DNA from: Bacteroidia bacterium
GTDB lineage: Bacteria; Bacteroidota; Bacteroidia; Bacteroidales; BM520
DNA length: 8,559 nucleotides
Assembly: GCA_009930445.1 (NCBI GenBank)
Contig: RZYD01000089.1
Span: 1-8,559, forward strand
Direction of reading: 5' to 3'
This document shows positions 1-7,358 of the stretch, in pieces. The position numbers and the translations under genes are program-made. Below the pieces are notes generated by a model. The model saw only the letters and a program-made list of their open reading frames with translations, was not told the DNA's origin and made no database searches. Numbering within the stretch: position 1 is the stretch's first letter; each line of letters begins with the position of its first letter.

Positions 1-10
1 CTGTAATTTT

Positions 11-29
11 GCCCCGAAAGGGGCTTTTT
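11..29 (+). terminator. Rho-independent terminator at the left edge
   Basis: A perfect 5-bp G/C stem (GCCCC, 11-15, with GGGGC, 20-24) closes a stable GAAA tetraloop and is followed at once by five T residues (25-29). This is a textbook intrinsic terminator for rightward transcription. The complementary strand lacks a clean T run after the stem, so it should act in one direction only. The gene or RNA it ends lies left of the window; the TAA at 4-6 could be its stop codon, but six bases cannot show that. Confidence 0.8.
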
Positions 30-39
30 CATGTATCAA

Positions 40-58
40 TGTACCTTATTTGTACCTT
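40..58. repeat. Tandem 8-bp direct repeat TGTACCTT
   Basis: TGTACCTT occurs at 40-47 and again at 51-58, so the start-to-start distance is 11 bases, about one helical turn. Two identical octamers on one face of the helix just past a terminator could be a binding site for a dimeric regulator or recombinase arm sites. Only the repeat itself is observed; any function is conjecture. Confidence 0.45.
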
Positions 59-88
59 CAAAGCATAAAGTATTGATAATCATTTGAA

Positions 89-113
89 GTTACTTTTTGT
101 ATCGGAAAGTAAC
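89..113. repeat. 8-bp inverted repeat (hairpin)
   Basis: GTTACTTT (89-96) and AAAGTAAC (106-113) are perfect reverse complements around a 9-base loop. The stem is AT-rich and no T run follows on the plus strand, so it is not a good terminator. It could be an operator or part of an untranslated structured RNA. Confidence 0.4.
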
Positions 114-450
114 CACCGCTTTGTTGTCATCATTCTCCACACTTCCCCTTTTCGATGTTGATAACACTCCTGTTTTTCCGTCTATTTTTCGCTTTTATTT
201 CACTGTAATCCGGTAAAACTTTCGGAATTTCTCCATAGGGCCGAAATGACAGTTACTTAGTTTTTAATAGACAATTAGGGTAAGAAAAAATATTGATTTA
301 GATAGAATATAACAGCGAAGGAGAAAAGAATTAACAGGGCTGGTTACAATAACAGAAAAATTTTACGTGAGCACAAGGTATAGATTTTTCTGATCAGTGT
401 GCATTTAATTAATCAAAACACACAAATCCTACAATTTCTCGGTTGCAATT

Positions 451-462
451 CAATTCGAATTG
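451..462. promoter_or_regulatory. 12-bp perfect palindrome upstream of the propeller gene (possible operator)
   Basis: CAATTCGAATTG reads identically on both strands and lies 49 bases before the ATG at 512, where a repressor or activator site of this gene could sit. The surrounding DNA is AT-rich, so chance is a real alternative. No known regulator consensus was recognised. Confidence 0.25.
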
Positions 463-511
463 TACTATTTTTAAGGCGATCAACGGATGTGCTAACCAAA
501 AAAACTGTACG

Positions 512-1666
512 ATGAAACTAAAACTCACGTTTGCTTTCCTGATTATGGGATTGTCGTTTGTCTTCGCCGATGATAACTGCCATAATTTCTGGCCCGTGCT
601 GTCCCCTGATGGCAATACCCTATATTTCTCTTCGACGAGAGATGGAGATCATTACGAAATTTATAAAGTAGCGGTCGACGGCACTTCAGATTTGATGCGC
701 CTCACCTTCTCTGAAGGGAATAAACTCTATCCTGCAGTAAGTCCTGATGGAACGAAAATCGCTTTTCAGCATGGAAATTATGGCCAAGACGCTGAAATAT
801 ATATTATGAATAACGATGGCAGCGGTTTGGCAAGGCTGACGGATAACAACCGACACGACGGGTTTCCGAATTTCTCACCCGACGGTAATACGATCATTTT
901 TGAAGGTTGGGATGATTCGGTCTATCCGGAAATATTTACAATGAATCTTGATGGCACCAATAGAATACAAATCACCAATGCGCCCGGCGCAACCTGGCAA
1001 AGTGCCCCATTGTATAACCCCGATGGCTCAAAAATATATTACAGTGCAGCATTTAATGCTGATAATCATTATGTTATGATGAATCCTGATGGTTCTGACC
1101 CTGTCAACATAACAGAGCCCAATACCTTTGGCAATTCAGATTGGGCATTGCATTTTCATCCGGAGGATTCAAAAATTATCTTCTTCACTACCCAATGGAA
1201 AGGTTATAATAATGGTTGTGATCTCGTTATTGCTGATCCTGATGGATCGAACTGGAACAAAATAACGGAAGCAGCCGACGGTGAGTATTATTATGGAGGC
1301 GTATTTCATCCCGCGGATGGAAAAATATACTACGCAAACAATACAGGAACAGGCGGTACATATGGCATTTATAAAATGAACATCGATGGCACCGAAAAGG
1401 AAAAAATTTCGGATTGTGTACCCTTTGGCATCGGGGAAGAAACAAACCCTTCAGTAAATGTATATCCAAACCCTGCCAAAGATTGGTTATACATTGACTA
1501 TCCATCGGATATAACCGTTAAAATTTATACACCGGAAGGAAAAATAATACAAACAAATCACGGTAAACAAGTGGAGGTCAGGGCGCTTACCCCAGGCCTG
1601 TATTTTGCAGTAATCAAGCCAGAAGACCTTTCACGTTGTATCCTTCAGCCGTTCTTAAAAAGATAA
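512..1666 (+). CDS. Secreted PD40/TolB-like six-bladed beta-propeller protein with T9SS C-terminal sorting domain
   Basis: A protein of 384 residues. Residues 1-19 form a signal peptide (MKLKL, hydrophobic core, cleavage likely after VFA at 19). Six WD40-like PD40 repeats follow, marked by SPDG at 31-34, 77-80 and 122-125, NPDG at 169-172 and degenerate HPED/HPAD at 216 and 266, each with the DG-x-x-x-x-x-I/LT turn typical of TolB and DPP-IV-type propellers. Residues about 313-384 match a T9SS type A sorting domain: VYPNPAKDWLYI, a Y-x-x-x-G-K-turn, LTPGLYF and a basic C-terminus. It is therefore probably exported by Sec, moved through the outer membrane by T9SS and released or surface-anchored. 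No catalytic domain is visible; the propeller may bind protein or glycan. The open frame extends upstream to a TTG at 443, but the first ATG, at 512, starts directly at the signal peptide and is preferred. It stands alone, converging with the regulator gene. Its family assignment is firm; its role is unknown. Confidence 0.9.
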   Translation: MKLKLTFAFLIMGLSFVFADDNCHNFWPVLSPDGNTLYFSSTRDGDHYEIYKVAVDGTSDLMRLTFSEGNKLYPAVSPDGTKIAFQHGNYGQDAEIYIMNNDGSGLARLTDNNRHDGFPNFSPDGNTIIFEGWDDSVYPEIFTMNLDGTNRIQITNAPGATWQSAPLYNPDGSKIYYSAAFNADNHYVMMNPDGSDPVNITEPNTFGNSDWALHFHPEDSKIIFFTTQWKGYNNGCDLVIADPDGSNWNKITEAADGEYYYGGVFHPADGKIYYANNTGTGGTYGIYKMNIDGTEKEKISDCVPFGIGEETNPSVNVYPNPAKDWLYIDYPSDITVKIYTPEGKIIQTNHGKQVEVRALTPGLYFAVIKPEDLSRCILQPFLKR

Positions 1667-1757
1667 TAGAAAATCCTGCTTTTCACCGGTGTAAAACGAA
1701 AGGAATAAACGTTATTACTATCACGCGATCAAGAAATTTCTCCTGTAGTCAGTTCAG

Positions 1758-1803
1758 ACAGCCTTTTACAAAGTCGTATGGTATAGCGATTTCTAAAGGC
1801 TGT
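1758..1803. repeat. 9-bp inverted repeat between convergent genes
   Basis: ACAGCCTTT (1758-1766) pairs perfectly with AAAGGCTGT (1795-1803) across a 28-base spacer. It lies 21 bases past the regulator stop codon and 91 bases past the propeller stop codon, where a shared transcription end would be expected. The loop is long and no T run follows on either strand, so it is not a standard intrinsic terminator; it may stabilise 3' ends or be coincidental. Confidence 0.35.
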
Positions 1804-1824
1804 GCTTGTCGTCCAAAAAACTGA

Positions 1825-3237
1825 TTACTGCCCATATTGCCTGAGCTTTTTGCTGAGGGTTTGTCGGGTGATGCCTAACATACGCGCGGCTATACTCTGG
1901 TTTCCTTCACTGCGCCGCAAGGCTTCCAGAATCAACTGTTCCTCTGCTTCCCGGATTGGCGGCAGGTCATCGAGCCCTGCAAAAACATTGCTGAATGGGT
2001 CATTCTTCATTTCCAACACTACATTCTCTTTGATATTCCGATTGATAATAGAACTGACCACTTCCATCGACATCACTTTCGACTCATGCTGCGACACCGC
2101 ATTAATGAGTATGGCCCGCAATTCCCTTACATTTCCCGGAAAACTGTAAGTATTTAATAAATTGTATAATTCACGTGAGGGAGTAGGTCGTTTTTTCTGC
2201 AGGTTGTTGGCAGCTTCTTCAAGAAAATAGTCGGTTAATATTGGAATATCATCCCGGCGTTCCCGAAGTGGCGGTATCTGAATAGTGTGTACCGAGAGCC
2301 GATAAAAAAGATCTTTCCGGAAGGTTCCTTCCTCGATTTTCTGCATCAAATCGGCATTGGTAGCCACCACAATGCGGCAGTCGGCTTTCCGCAGTACATC
2401 GGTACCCAACGGATAATACTCCTTCTCATGGATCAGCCGCAGAATCTTCACCTGTGAAGCAGCCGACAAGTCACCGATTTCATCCAGAAACAACACACCG
2501 TTAGCGGCCTTTTCGACTAATCCGGCCCGTGGGCTTCCGGCACCGGTAAAGGCACCCCCAACATGGCCGAATAGGGTGTCGGTAAACATCGTATCATCAA
2601 GGCCGGCAACATTAACTGAAACATATTTTCCCGAATACGGATTCAGGTTATAGATAGCCCGTGCAAATAATTCCTTTCCGGTGCCGGTTTCACCCGTAAT
2701 AAGTACGGGTTCCAGCGAACGGCCTATGGCTTCCATGTACTTAAAGAGGGTGTGCATCTGCTTGTTCCGGGTAATGATATGCGAAAATGCCACCTGGTTT
2801 TTCAGCCCAAGGGAGAGCATATGTTCCTTCAATAACGAATACTGTCGTCGCAAATCACTAACTTCCACAACCTTAGCCAGACTTGACAGGAGACGGCTAC
2901 GTTCAACGGGTTTAAGCAGATAATCGACAGCGCCCATTTTCATACATTCCACTGCCATTTTTACGTCGTTCAAACCCGTAATTACCACTACAGGAAGCCC
3001 AGGAAAATGAACAGTAATCTCCTTTAAAATCTTATCACCAGAAATCACCGGCATGGTGATGTCGAGAAACACCACTTCCACGGTATGCGCATTGAGATAA
3101 TCCATCACCAGTTTGCTCTGCTGCAAACAAACAATATTCGTATATCCATCAGAACGAAAAGTAAACTCCATACTGTTCAGTATCGACTTTTCGTCATCTA
3201 CAATCAGAATAGGATTAGCAGGGAATAAATTTTTCAT
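1825..3237 (-). CDS. Sigma-54-dependent NtrC-family response regulator (REC-AAA+-Fis)
   Basis: A protein of 470 residues, the usual length for NtrC/AtoC-type regulators. The receiver domain (about 8-125) has the acidic pair D14-D15, phospho-acceptor D59 (in FLDITMP), T87 and K109. The central AAA+ domain (about 150-385) has Walker A TGETGTGK (181-188), the sigma-54 contact loop GAFTGA (228-233), Walker B VLFLDEIGDL (248-257) and the arginine-finger region FRKDLFYRL (306-314). The C-terminal Fis-type helix-turn-helix (about 432-470) contains GNQSIAARMLGITRQTLSKK. All key residues are intact, so it should be a phosphorylation-controlled, ATP-driven activator of sigma-54 RNA polymerase. It starts at an ATG inside the end of the kinase gene (23-base overlap), implying translational coupling and partnership with that kinase. 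No -24/-12 promoter was found in the gaps scanned, so its target probably lies outside the window. Orthologue names such as atoC are not justified. Confidence 0.96.
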   Translation of the reverse strand: MKNLFPANPILIVDDEKSILNSMEFTFRSDGYTNIVCLQQSKLVMDYLNAHTVEVVFLDITMPVISGDKILKEITVHFPGLPVVVITGLNDVKMAVECMKMGAVDYLLKPVERSRLLSSLAKVVEVSDLRRQYSLLKEHMLSLGLKNQVAFSHIITRNKQMHTLFKYMEAIGRSLEPVLITGETGTGKELFARAIYNLNPYSGKYVSVNVAGLDDTMFTDTLFGHVGGAFTGAGSPRAGLVEKAANGVLFLDEIGDLSAASQVKILRLIHEKEYYPLGTDVLRKADCRIVVATNADLMQKIEEGTFRKDLFYRLSVHTIQIPPLRERRDDIPILTDYFLEEAANNLQKKRPTPSRELYNLLNTYSFPGNVRELRAILINAVSQHESKVMSMEVVSSIINRNIKENVVLEMKNDPFSNVFAGLDDLPPIREAEEQLILEALRRSEGNQSIAARMLGITRQTLSKKLRQYGQ

Positions 3238-5878
3238 TCACATCTTGTATTACAGGTAATTTAATAGTCACAGTAGTACCCTGGCCTTCGACAGAATCGA
3301 ACACGATGGAACCGCCATGTTCTTTAATTATTTTCAACGAAACGGACAAGCCTAATCCGGTCCCTCCTTTTTCGCGTTTGGTAGTAAAGAAAGGGTCAAA
3401 TATCTGTTTAAGATTTTCTTTGGATATTCCGGTTCCCTGATCGGAAATTCCAATAATTACCGATTGATCGCACCTGGAGAAGGCTGTTTTTATACGGATA
3501 GAGTTATCACGCGAACGTAAGGCATGACAGGCATTCTGAAGGAGATTTACCACCACCTGTTCCAGCCGGAAAAAATTCCCTTGCACGGAGGGCAGCGTGG
3601 TATCGGCATCAAACGAAAAATCAGTGGTGGCTTTTGTCAGCATACTTGAAACCATCTTAATGGCAGAACGAATCATTGCATTCACATCCACCGCATCGAA
3701 ATTGGATCCTGAATCCGGACGGGCAAAGTTTTTAAGATCTTCGACAATAGTTTTTATTTTTTCAGAACTGTTCTGAATATCATCAATAATATCATCAAAG
3801 TACTCTTTAAAGAAGGAATAGGGCATTCCGGAGATTACAAAATCGCCGTTTTCCTGTTTGTAACGTTCCAAAATCGGCCGTGTACTTTTCCAGGCTTCCC
3901 GGATAATGGGACTATTAAGCATAATCGCATTGTTCGGATTATTAATTTCGTGTGCCACACCAGAGACGAGGGTTCCCAACGCAACCAGCTTATCTGTCTG
4001 TATCATCTGTTCATTATGCCGTCGCTGCTCCTCTTCATTCTTTTTCCGTAAAGTAATATCCCGAATAAAAATAAAATCCTGGTTCCCTTCCTGCGATGGG
4101 AATACTCCGGCATTAATCTCCACATCCAGTGTTTTTTCTTCGGAAGTAAGCAGTTGGGTTTCAAAAAAATTGGGAGCAAACATTCCTTTTAACCTTTTTT
4201 CATGATTTTGGATCACCCAATTCCGATCCTTTTCCGCAATTATTTCTGCAAAATATCTTCCGGTAAGTACTTCGGCAGAATAATTCAGCATGGAACAAAT
4301 TTTCTGATTTACAAAAACAATTTTCCGCCTATTTATCAATACAATTCCATCGTTGGCTCGTTCAATAATGACACGATATTTCGCTTCGCTCTCAGAAAGT
4401 TCATTTGCCATTTTATCTTTCTCCCGGATGTAACCGCGGAGTTTTTCATTGGCATGAAGGATCTCACGCGTACGTTCCTGCACTTTTTCGTTCAGATAAT
4501 CGCGATCTTCCTTTAGTTTGTGTTTGGCGGTAACCCGATCGGTAATGTCACGGACAAATCCCATCACGGAAGTCTCCCTTTTTGCTTCGATTAAAAACAG
4601 ATTAAATTCAACATACGCCATAAAACCACCAATAACCAACTTAGTTTCAATGATTTGATGCTTTTCTTCCAATACTTGTCCAAGAATCTGATCGTAATAG
4701 GCACGGTGATTCCCAATAAAAATATCATAGGGAGTAGAAGCAATCACTTTTTCATAAGTAGTATTAAATTGGGAGAGAAAGGCCTTATTCACATTGAAAA
4801 AACACCCTGCTTTACGATCGGGGGTTATAGAATGCAAATATATTCCATCGTTTCCCCGCTCAAAGAGGAGGTTAAAATTCCGTTCACTCTCTATCAGGTT
4901 TCGTTCAGCGGCCTCCAGTTTAAACATATCAAGGTAAACAATCATAATCAAAAATACGATCAACAGGATAACACTAAAAATCAGAATCAGATTTCGGGTT
5001 CTGGCCGTGGCTTCGATCAGTTCATTTTCATTAATGGAAGACATGATAATCCAACCCGTTTCTTTGGATTCCTGGAAGGCCATCAGTTTTACTTCCTCTT
5101 TAAAACGATAGCGTTGAAATCCGTTTTTCTCCTTAACCAGTTTTTGCATCCAGGGGTACTCGCCCATCGAACGAAGCGTCAGGGATTCATCGTGGTGGCC
5201 GATATTTCTTCCCAGCGTATCGGTAATTGCCAGATAGCCAGTTTCGCCAACCTGAGCAGGGATAATAAACTTATTAATAAATTTATCCCAGTTGATTGTA
5301 AACCCTACAAATCCAAGAAGCGTTCCGGTTTCATTAAAAACACCCTTTAAAAGGATAAAAGTAAGTTTACCTGTTCGTTGCGACCGACAAATATAGGTAT
5401 CAAGAAACAAGGCAAAATTAGATTTTTGAAAATCCGGCCATAAATCTAATTGGGTCAGATTTGTAAGCGCTGTATCGGAGTATAGTGCTCCGGTAGCAAT
5501 ATTTCCATCGGGTAACGCCAAAAAAATGTTTTCCACATTATAATAATATGTTTTGATCAGATCGAATTTTATATTCAGATACTCCTGCTGATGCGTGAAG
5601 GCTTCTTTGGTTTCCGGCAGATCTGAAATCAGCATGAGCATCTTTTTTTTCTCTTCAATCCACGAATCCACATTCTGCGTAACACCATCGGTGACCGAAA
5701 TCAGATATTTGGAGGCCATCTTCCGGGAATTGGCTTTATCCAGCGCCGAGAAAATCAATACCAAAATGGTAATAATAAGAAAAAGGATAACACTAAAGCT
5801 TATAAAGCTTCGCTTTCGTTTTCCGATTTGAGCTAACCGATAAACCATTTTTTTCGAATAAGTATACAAAGTAACCAT
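3215..5878 (-). CDS. Membrane sensor histidine kinase, dCache-PAS-PAS-HisKA-HATPase
   Basis: A protein of 887 residues from the ATG at 5878. An in-frame TAG at 5891-5893 bounds the start; a TTG at 5890 is the only earlier option and the ATG for MVYRL (5848) is a later one. Transmembrane helices lie at about 26-46 and 296-316, enclosing a periplasmic domain of about 250 residues that looks like a double Cache sensor (GETGYLAITDTLGR near 211-224; the WPDFQKS and TGKLTFILLKGVF pattern near 147-181). Two PAS domains follow (about 331-450 and 499-615), separated by a coiled-coil-like stretch. The H box VAHEINNPNN has the phospho-acceptor His at 643. The catalytic domain has the N box around N782 (VVNLLQNACHA), G1 DQGTGI (813-818), F box FDPFFTTK (827-834) and G2 GGTGLGL (838-844). 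All are intact, so the enzyme should autophosphorylate and pass phosphate to the overlapping regulator. The dimerisation hairpin is longer than normal, with an insert including GDFVISGMPYSFFKEY. A gap of 124 bases separates it from the porin gene, so a secondary promoter is possible. The ligand is unknown. Confidence 0.95.
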   Translation of the reverse strand: MVTLYTYSKKMVYRLAQIGKRKRSFISFSVILFLIITILVLIFSALDKANSRKMASKYLISVTDGVTQNVDSWIEEKKKMLMLISDLPETKEAFTHQQEYLNIKFDLIKTYYYNVENIFLALPDGNIATGALYSDTALTNLTQLDLWPDFQKSNFALFLDTYICRSQRTGKLTFILLKGVFNETGTLLGFVGFTINWDKFINKFIIPAQVGETGYLAITDTLGRNIGHHDESLTLRSMGEYPWMQKLVKEKNGFQRYRFKEEVKLMAFQESKETGWIIMSSINENELIEATARTRNLILIFSVILLIVFLIMIVYLDMFKLEAAERNLIESERNFNLLFERGNDGIYLHSITPDRKAGCFFNVNKAFLSQFNTTYEKVIASTPYDIFIGNHRAYYDQILGQVLEEKHQIIETKLVIGGFMAYVEFNLFLIEAKRETSVMGFVRDITDRVTAKHKLKEDRDYLNEKVQERTREILHANEKLRGYIREKDKMANELSESEAKYRVIIERANDGIVLINRRKIVFVNQKICSMLNYSAEVLTGRYFAEIIAEKDRNWVIQNHEKRLKGMFAPNFFETQLLTSEEKTLDVEINAGVFPSQEGNQDFIFIRDITLRKKNEEEQRRHNEQMIQTDKLVALGTLVSGVAHEINNPNNAIMLNSPIIREAWKSTRPILERYKQENGDFVISGMPYSFFKEYFDDIIDDIQNSSEKIKTIVEDLKNFARPDSGSNFDAVDVNAMIRSAIKMVSSMLTKATTDFSFDADTTLPSVQGNFFRLEQVVVNLLQNACHALRSRDNSIRIKTAFSRCDQSVIIGISDQGTGISKENLKQIFDPFFTTKREKGGTGLGLSVSLKIIKEHGGSIVFDSVEGQGTTVTIKLPVIQDVNEKFIPC

Positions 5879-6002
5879 TTTTCCGAACAACTACCAATTG
5901 CAGTGCGAGTCGAAAACCCTGAGAAGCAAAAAGGGCCGGACAAGCAAATCCAACCCTGTAAAACAAACAGATAAAAAGCAATCAGAAACGATTTTAACAT
6001 TT

Positions 6003-7319
6003 TTATTTTCCATAGGCAGAATAGGTTAACTTATACATCAGCTCAAAGCGGATCCAGTTATATCCATCGGCACCCTGAAAATAAAAATCACCCGGGGTAA
6101 AATTTTCCAGCAAAAAATGTCCTGACCACTGCGTATCTATGGAATAATTAAGTTTTAAAATCAATAAATCACCTCGAACATTGCCATTTCCCGAACAAAA
6201 GGCAGTGGTATTATCCGCAAGAGCCAGCAGATGATGGTAGGAAGTAATGAAAGACACTTTTTCGGAGAGGGATCCGGTAAAATTCACATTAAGCGAAGCA
6301 ATATTCGACCAATAGGCCACTTTTCCGGTATTTTCGAGTATTTGGGTATAAATATACGATTCACTCCATTTGGGCCAGCGGCTCCAGAGTGGATCCCACC
6401 CTTCGACGGTTTCGGTCGCCGGATCATCGCCTGAAAGGTAAATTGCACCTGCATAAACCTGGTTAGCCACAGGAAGGAGTCCTTTCAAATTACACCCCAG
6501 TTTAAAATACCCGCCATAGGCATTACGGCGAAAATCGCCAGCTTTGCCGGGCTGGTAAGCGCCTTCAGCTGTAAATTGCATACGCGACAAAAAGGGAATC
6601 GCCACTCTTGCACCCAGCGCATGAATCTGCGAGGCCACGGGAAAATTCTCGTTTTCCTCTGTATTCTTTAAAAAATAATAAAGCGATAGATCCGACGCCC
6701 GGACTTTTGTTTTGTAATACAGTCCAACACCAGTATTTGTTTGCTCCTCCAGCATCTGCACCGGTTCGCTTGCATTAAGCAGGGGCAAAAATTCCTCCTG
6801 AAAGGTATTATACGAAATAAAAGAGGTTAACGTACTCTTTTCATTAATTGCCCACGTAACTTTTGCGGCATTAAAAGAGCCCGACCGGGAGCCCGTAAGT
6901 GGCTGTGCATCAATACAGATAAATCCCTCATCAAACATCAGATTTTGACGTCCGACTTTTAGCGCCACCGGGATCCCGCCAATGTGGGTCCATTTAAGGT
7001 AGAGCTGATGCACAAAAACTTCGTCCCAAACGGGTTTACGACTTGCAGGAGAGAGCCATATCCGTGCCTCATTGCCAAGTTCTGCATACCCTGTAAAGTG
7101 ATCAAAAGGCCGGTATTCGAGTCCAAGATAGGTTCTGTGCCGCGTAAAAGTCCATATATCGGCATCATTATTCAGCAAAATCGCATTATCGATAGAGGTG
7201 AGACGCGTACGTTCCGAAAACGTGATCTTCAGTTTTGGATTTTGGATTTCTTCCTGGGCACAAGAAAAATACGAAATCCCGAAAATAATTAGAAAAAATA
7301 AAAACAGTATTCTTTTCAT
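6003..7319 (-). CDS. Alginate-export-family outer-membrane beta-barrel porin
   Basis: A protein of 438 residues from the ATG at 7319, where a classic signal peptide begins (MKR, long hydrophobic core, probable signal peptidase I site after SCA at 21). An in-frame ATG at 7346 would add nine residues and leave a 12-base gap to the DUF4125 gene instead of 39; it cannot be excluded. FSC before the cleavage point resembles a lipobox only poorly. The mature protein has alternating amphipathic strands with aromatic girdles. It carries the hallmarks of the alginate-export (AlgE-like, PF13372-type) barrel family: RTYLGLEYRPFDHFTGYAEL, VALKVGRQNLMFDEG (VGRQ at 122-125) followed by SFNAAKVTW, and the GDDPAT...EGWDPLWSRWPKWSE segment near 297-320. 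Despite the family name, many members are general or dedicated porins for small anionic or aromatic compounds. Its place after the GRE activase and DUF4125 genes suggests it moves that pathway's substrate or product across the outer membrane; this is inference. Confidence 0.85.
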   Translation of the reverse strand: MKRILFLFFLIIFGISYFSCAQEEIQNPKLKITFSERTRLTSIDNAILLNNDADIWTFTRHRTYLGLEYRPFDHFTGYAELGNEARIWLSPASRKPVWDEVFVHQLYLKWTHIGGIPVALKVGRQNLMFDEGFICIDAQPLTGSRSGSFNAAKVTWAINEKSTLTSFISYNTFQEEFLPLLNASEPVQMLEEQTNTGVGLYYKTKVRASDLSLYYFLKNTEENENFPVASQIHALGARVAIPFLSRMQFTAEGAYQPGKAGDFRRNAYGGYFKLGCNLKGLLPVANQVYAGAIYLSGDDPATETVEGWDPLWSRWPKWSESYIYTQILENTGKVAYWSNIASLNVNFTGSLSEKVSFITSYHHLLALADNTTAFCSGNGNVRGDLLILKLNYSIDTQWSGHFLLENFTPGDFYFQGADGYNWIRFELMYKLTYSAYGK

Positions 7320-7358
7320 AGTATGATATTTACTTATAAAACTCATTATAAACCCTGT

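Larger units (their letters stand above)
31..511. other. Gene-poor intergenic region upstream of the propeller gene
   Basis: No convincing coding sequence was found in these roughly 480 bases on either strand. The stretch holds a direct repeat (40-58), a hairpin (89-113), a weak inverted repeat (TTTCGG 220-225 with CCGAAA 241-246), an AT-rich portion from about 250 to 420, and a 12-base palindrome (451-462). The promoter of the propeller gene should lie here. The closest resemblance I saw to the Bacteroidota -7 element (TAnnTTTG) is TAGATTTT at 381-388, a 7-of-8 match without a well-placed TTTG box, so no promoter is assigned. The unusual length would also suit a small RNA or an integration scar, but nothing decides this. 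Confidence 0.5.

Noticed and set aside
1684..1691. CACCGGTG palindrome downstream of the propeller gene
   Set aside because: An 8-base dyad with no loop and no T run cannot form a terminator hairpin and is too short to call an operator.
1703..1716. AATAA/TTATT mini-hairpin in the convergent intergenic region
   Set aside because: Five A/T pairs with a three-base loop are too unstable to support a terminator.
1802..2149. Plus-strand open frame of 115 codons opposite the regulator C-terminus
   Set aside because: Antisense to the Fis and AAA+ coding region, with a low-complexity Ser/Arg-rich product and no family resemblance.
4655..5350. Long open frame on the plus strand (231 codons) opposite the kinase gene
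   Set aside because: It lies wholly antisense to a well-supported kinase and its translation has no recognisable domain or signal; it reflects codon bias of the real gene.
5905..5918. GG-N10-GC spacing on the minus strand ahead of the kinase gene (possible sigma-54 promoter)
   Set aside because: Only the GG and GC dinucleotides match; the remainder differs from TGGCAC-N5-TTGC, and the element would lie about 27 bases from the start codon. Chance is the better explanation.
5793..5981. Small minus-strand open frame of 62 codons upstream of and overlapping the kinase
   Set aside because: It starts at TTG, overlaps the kinase 5' end in another frame, resembles no family, and spans the intergenic gap only by chance.
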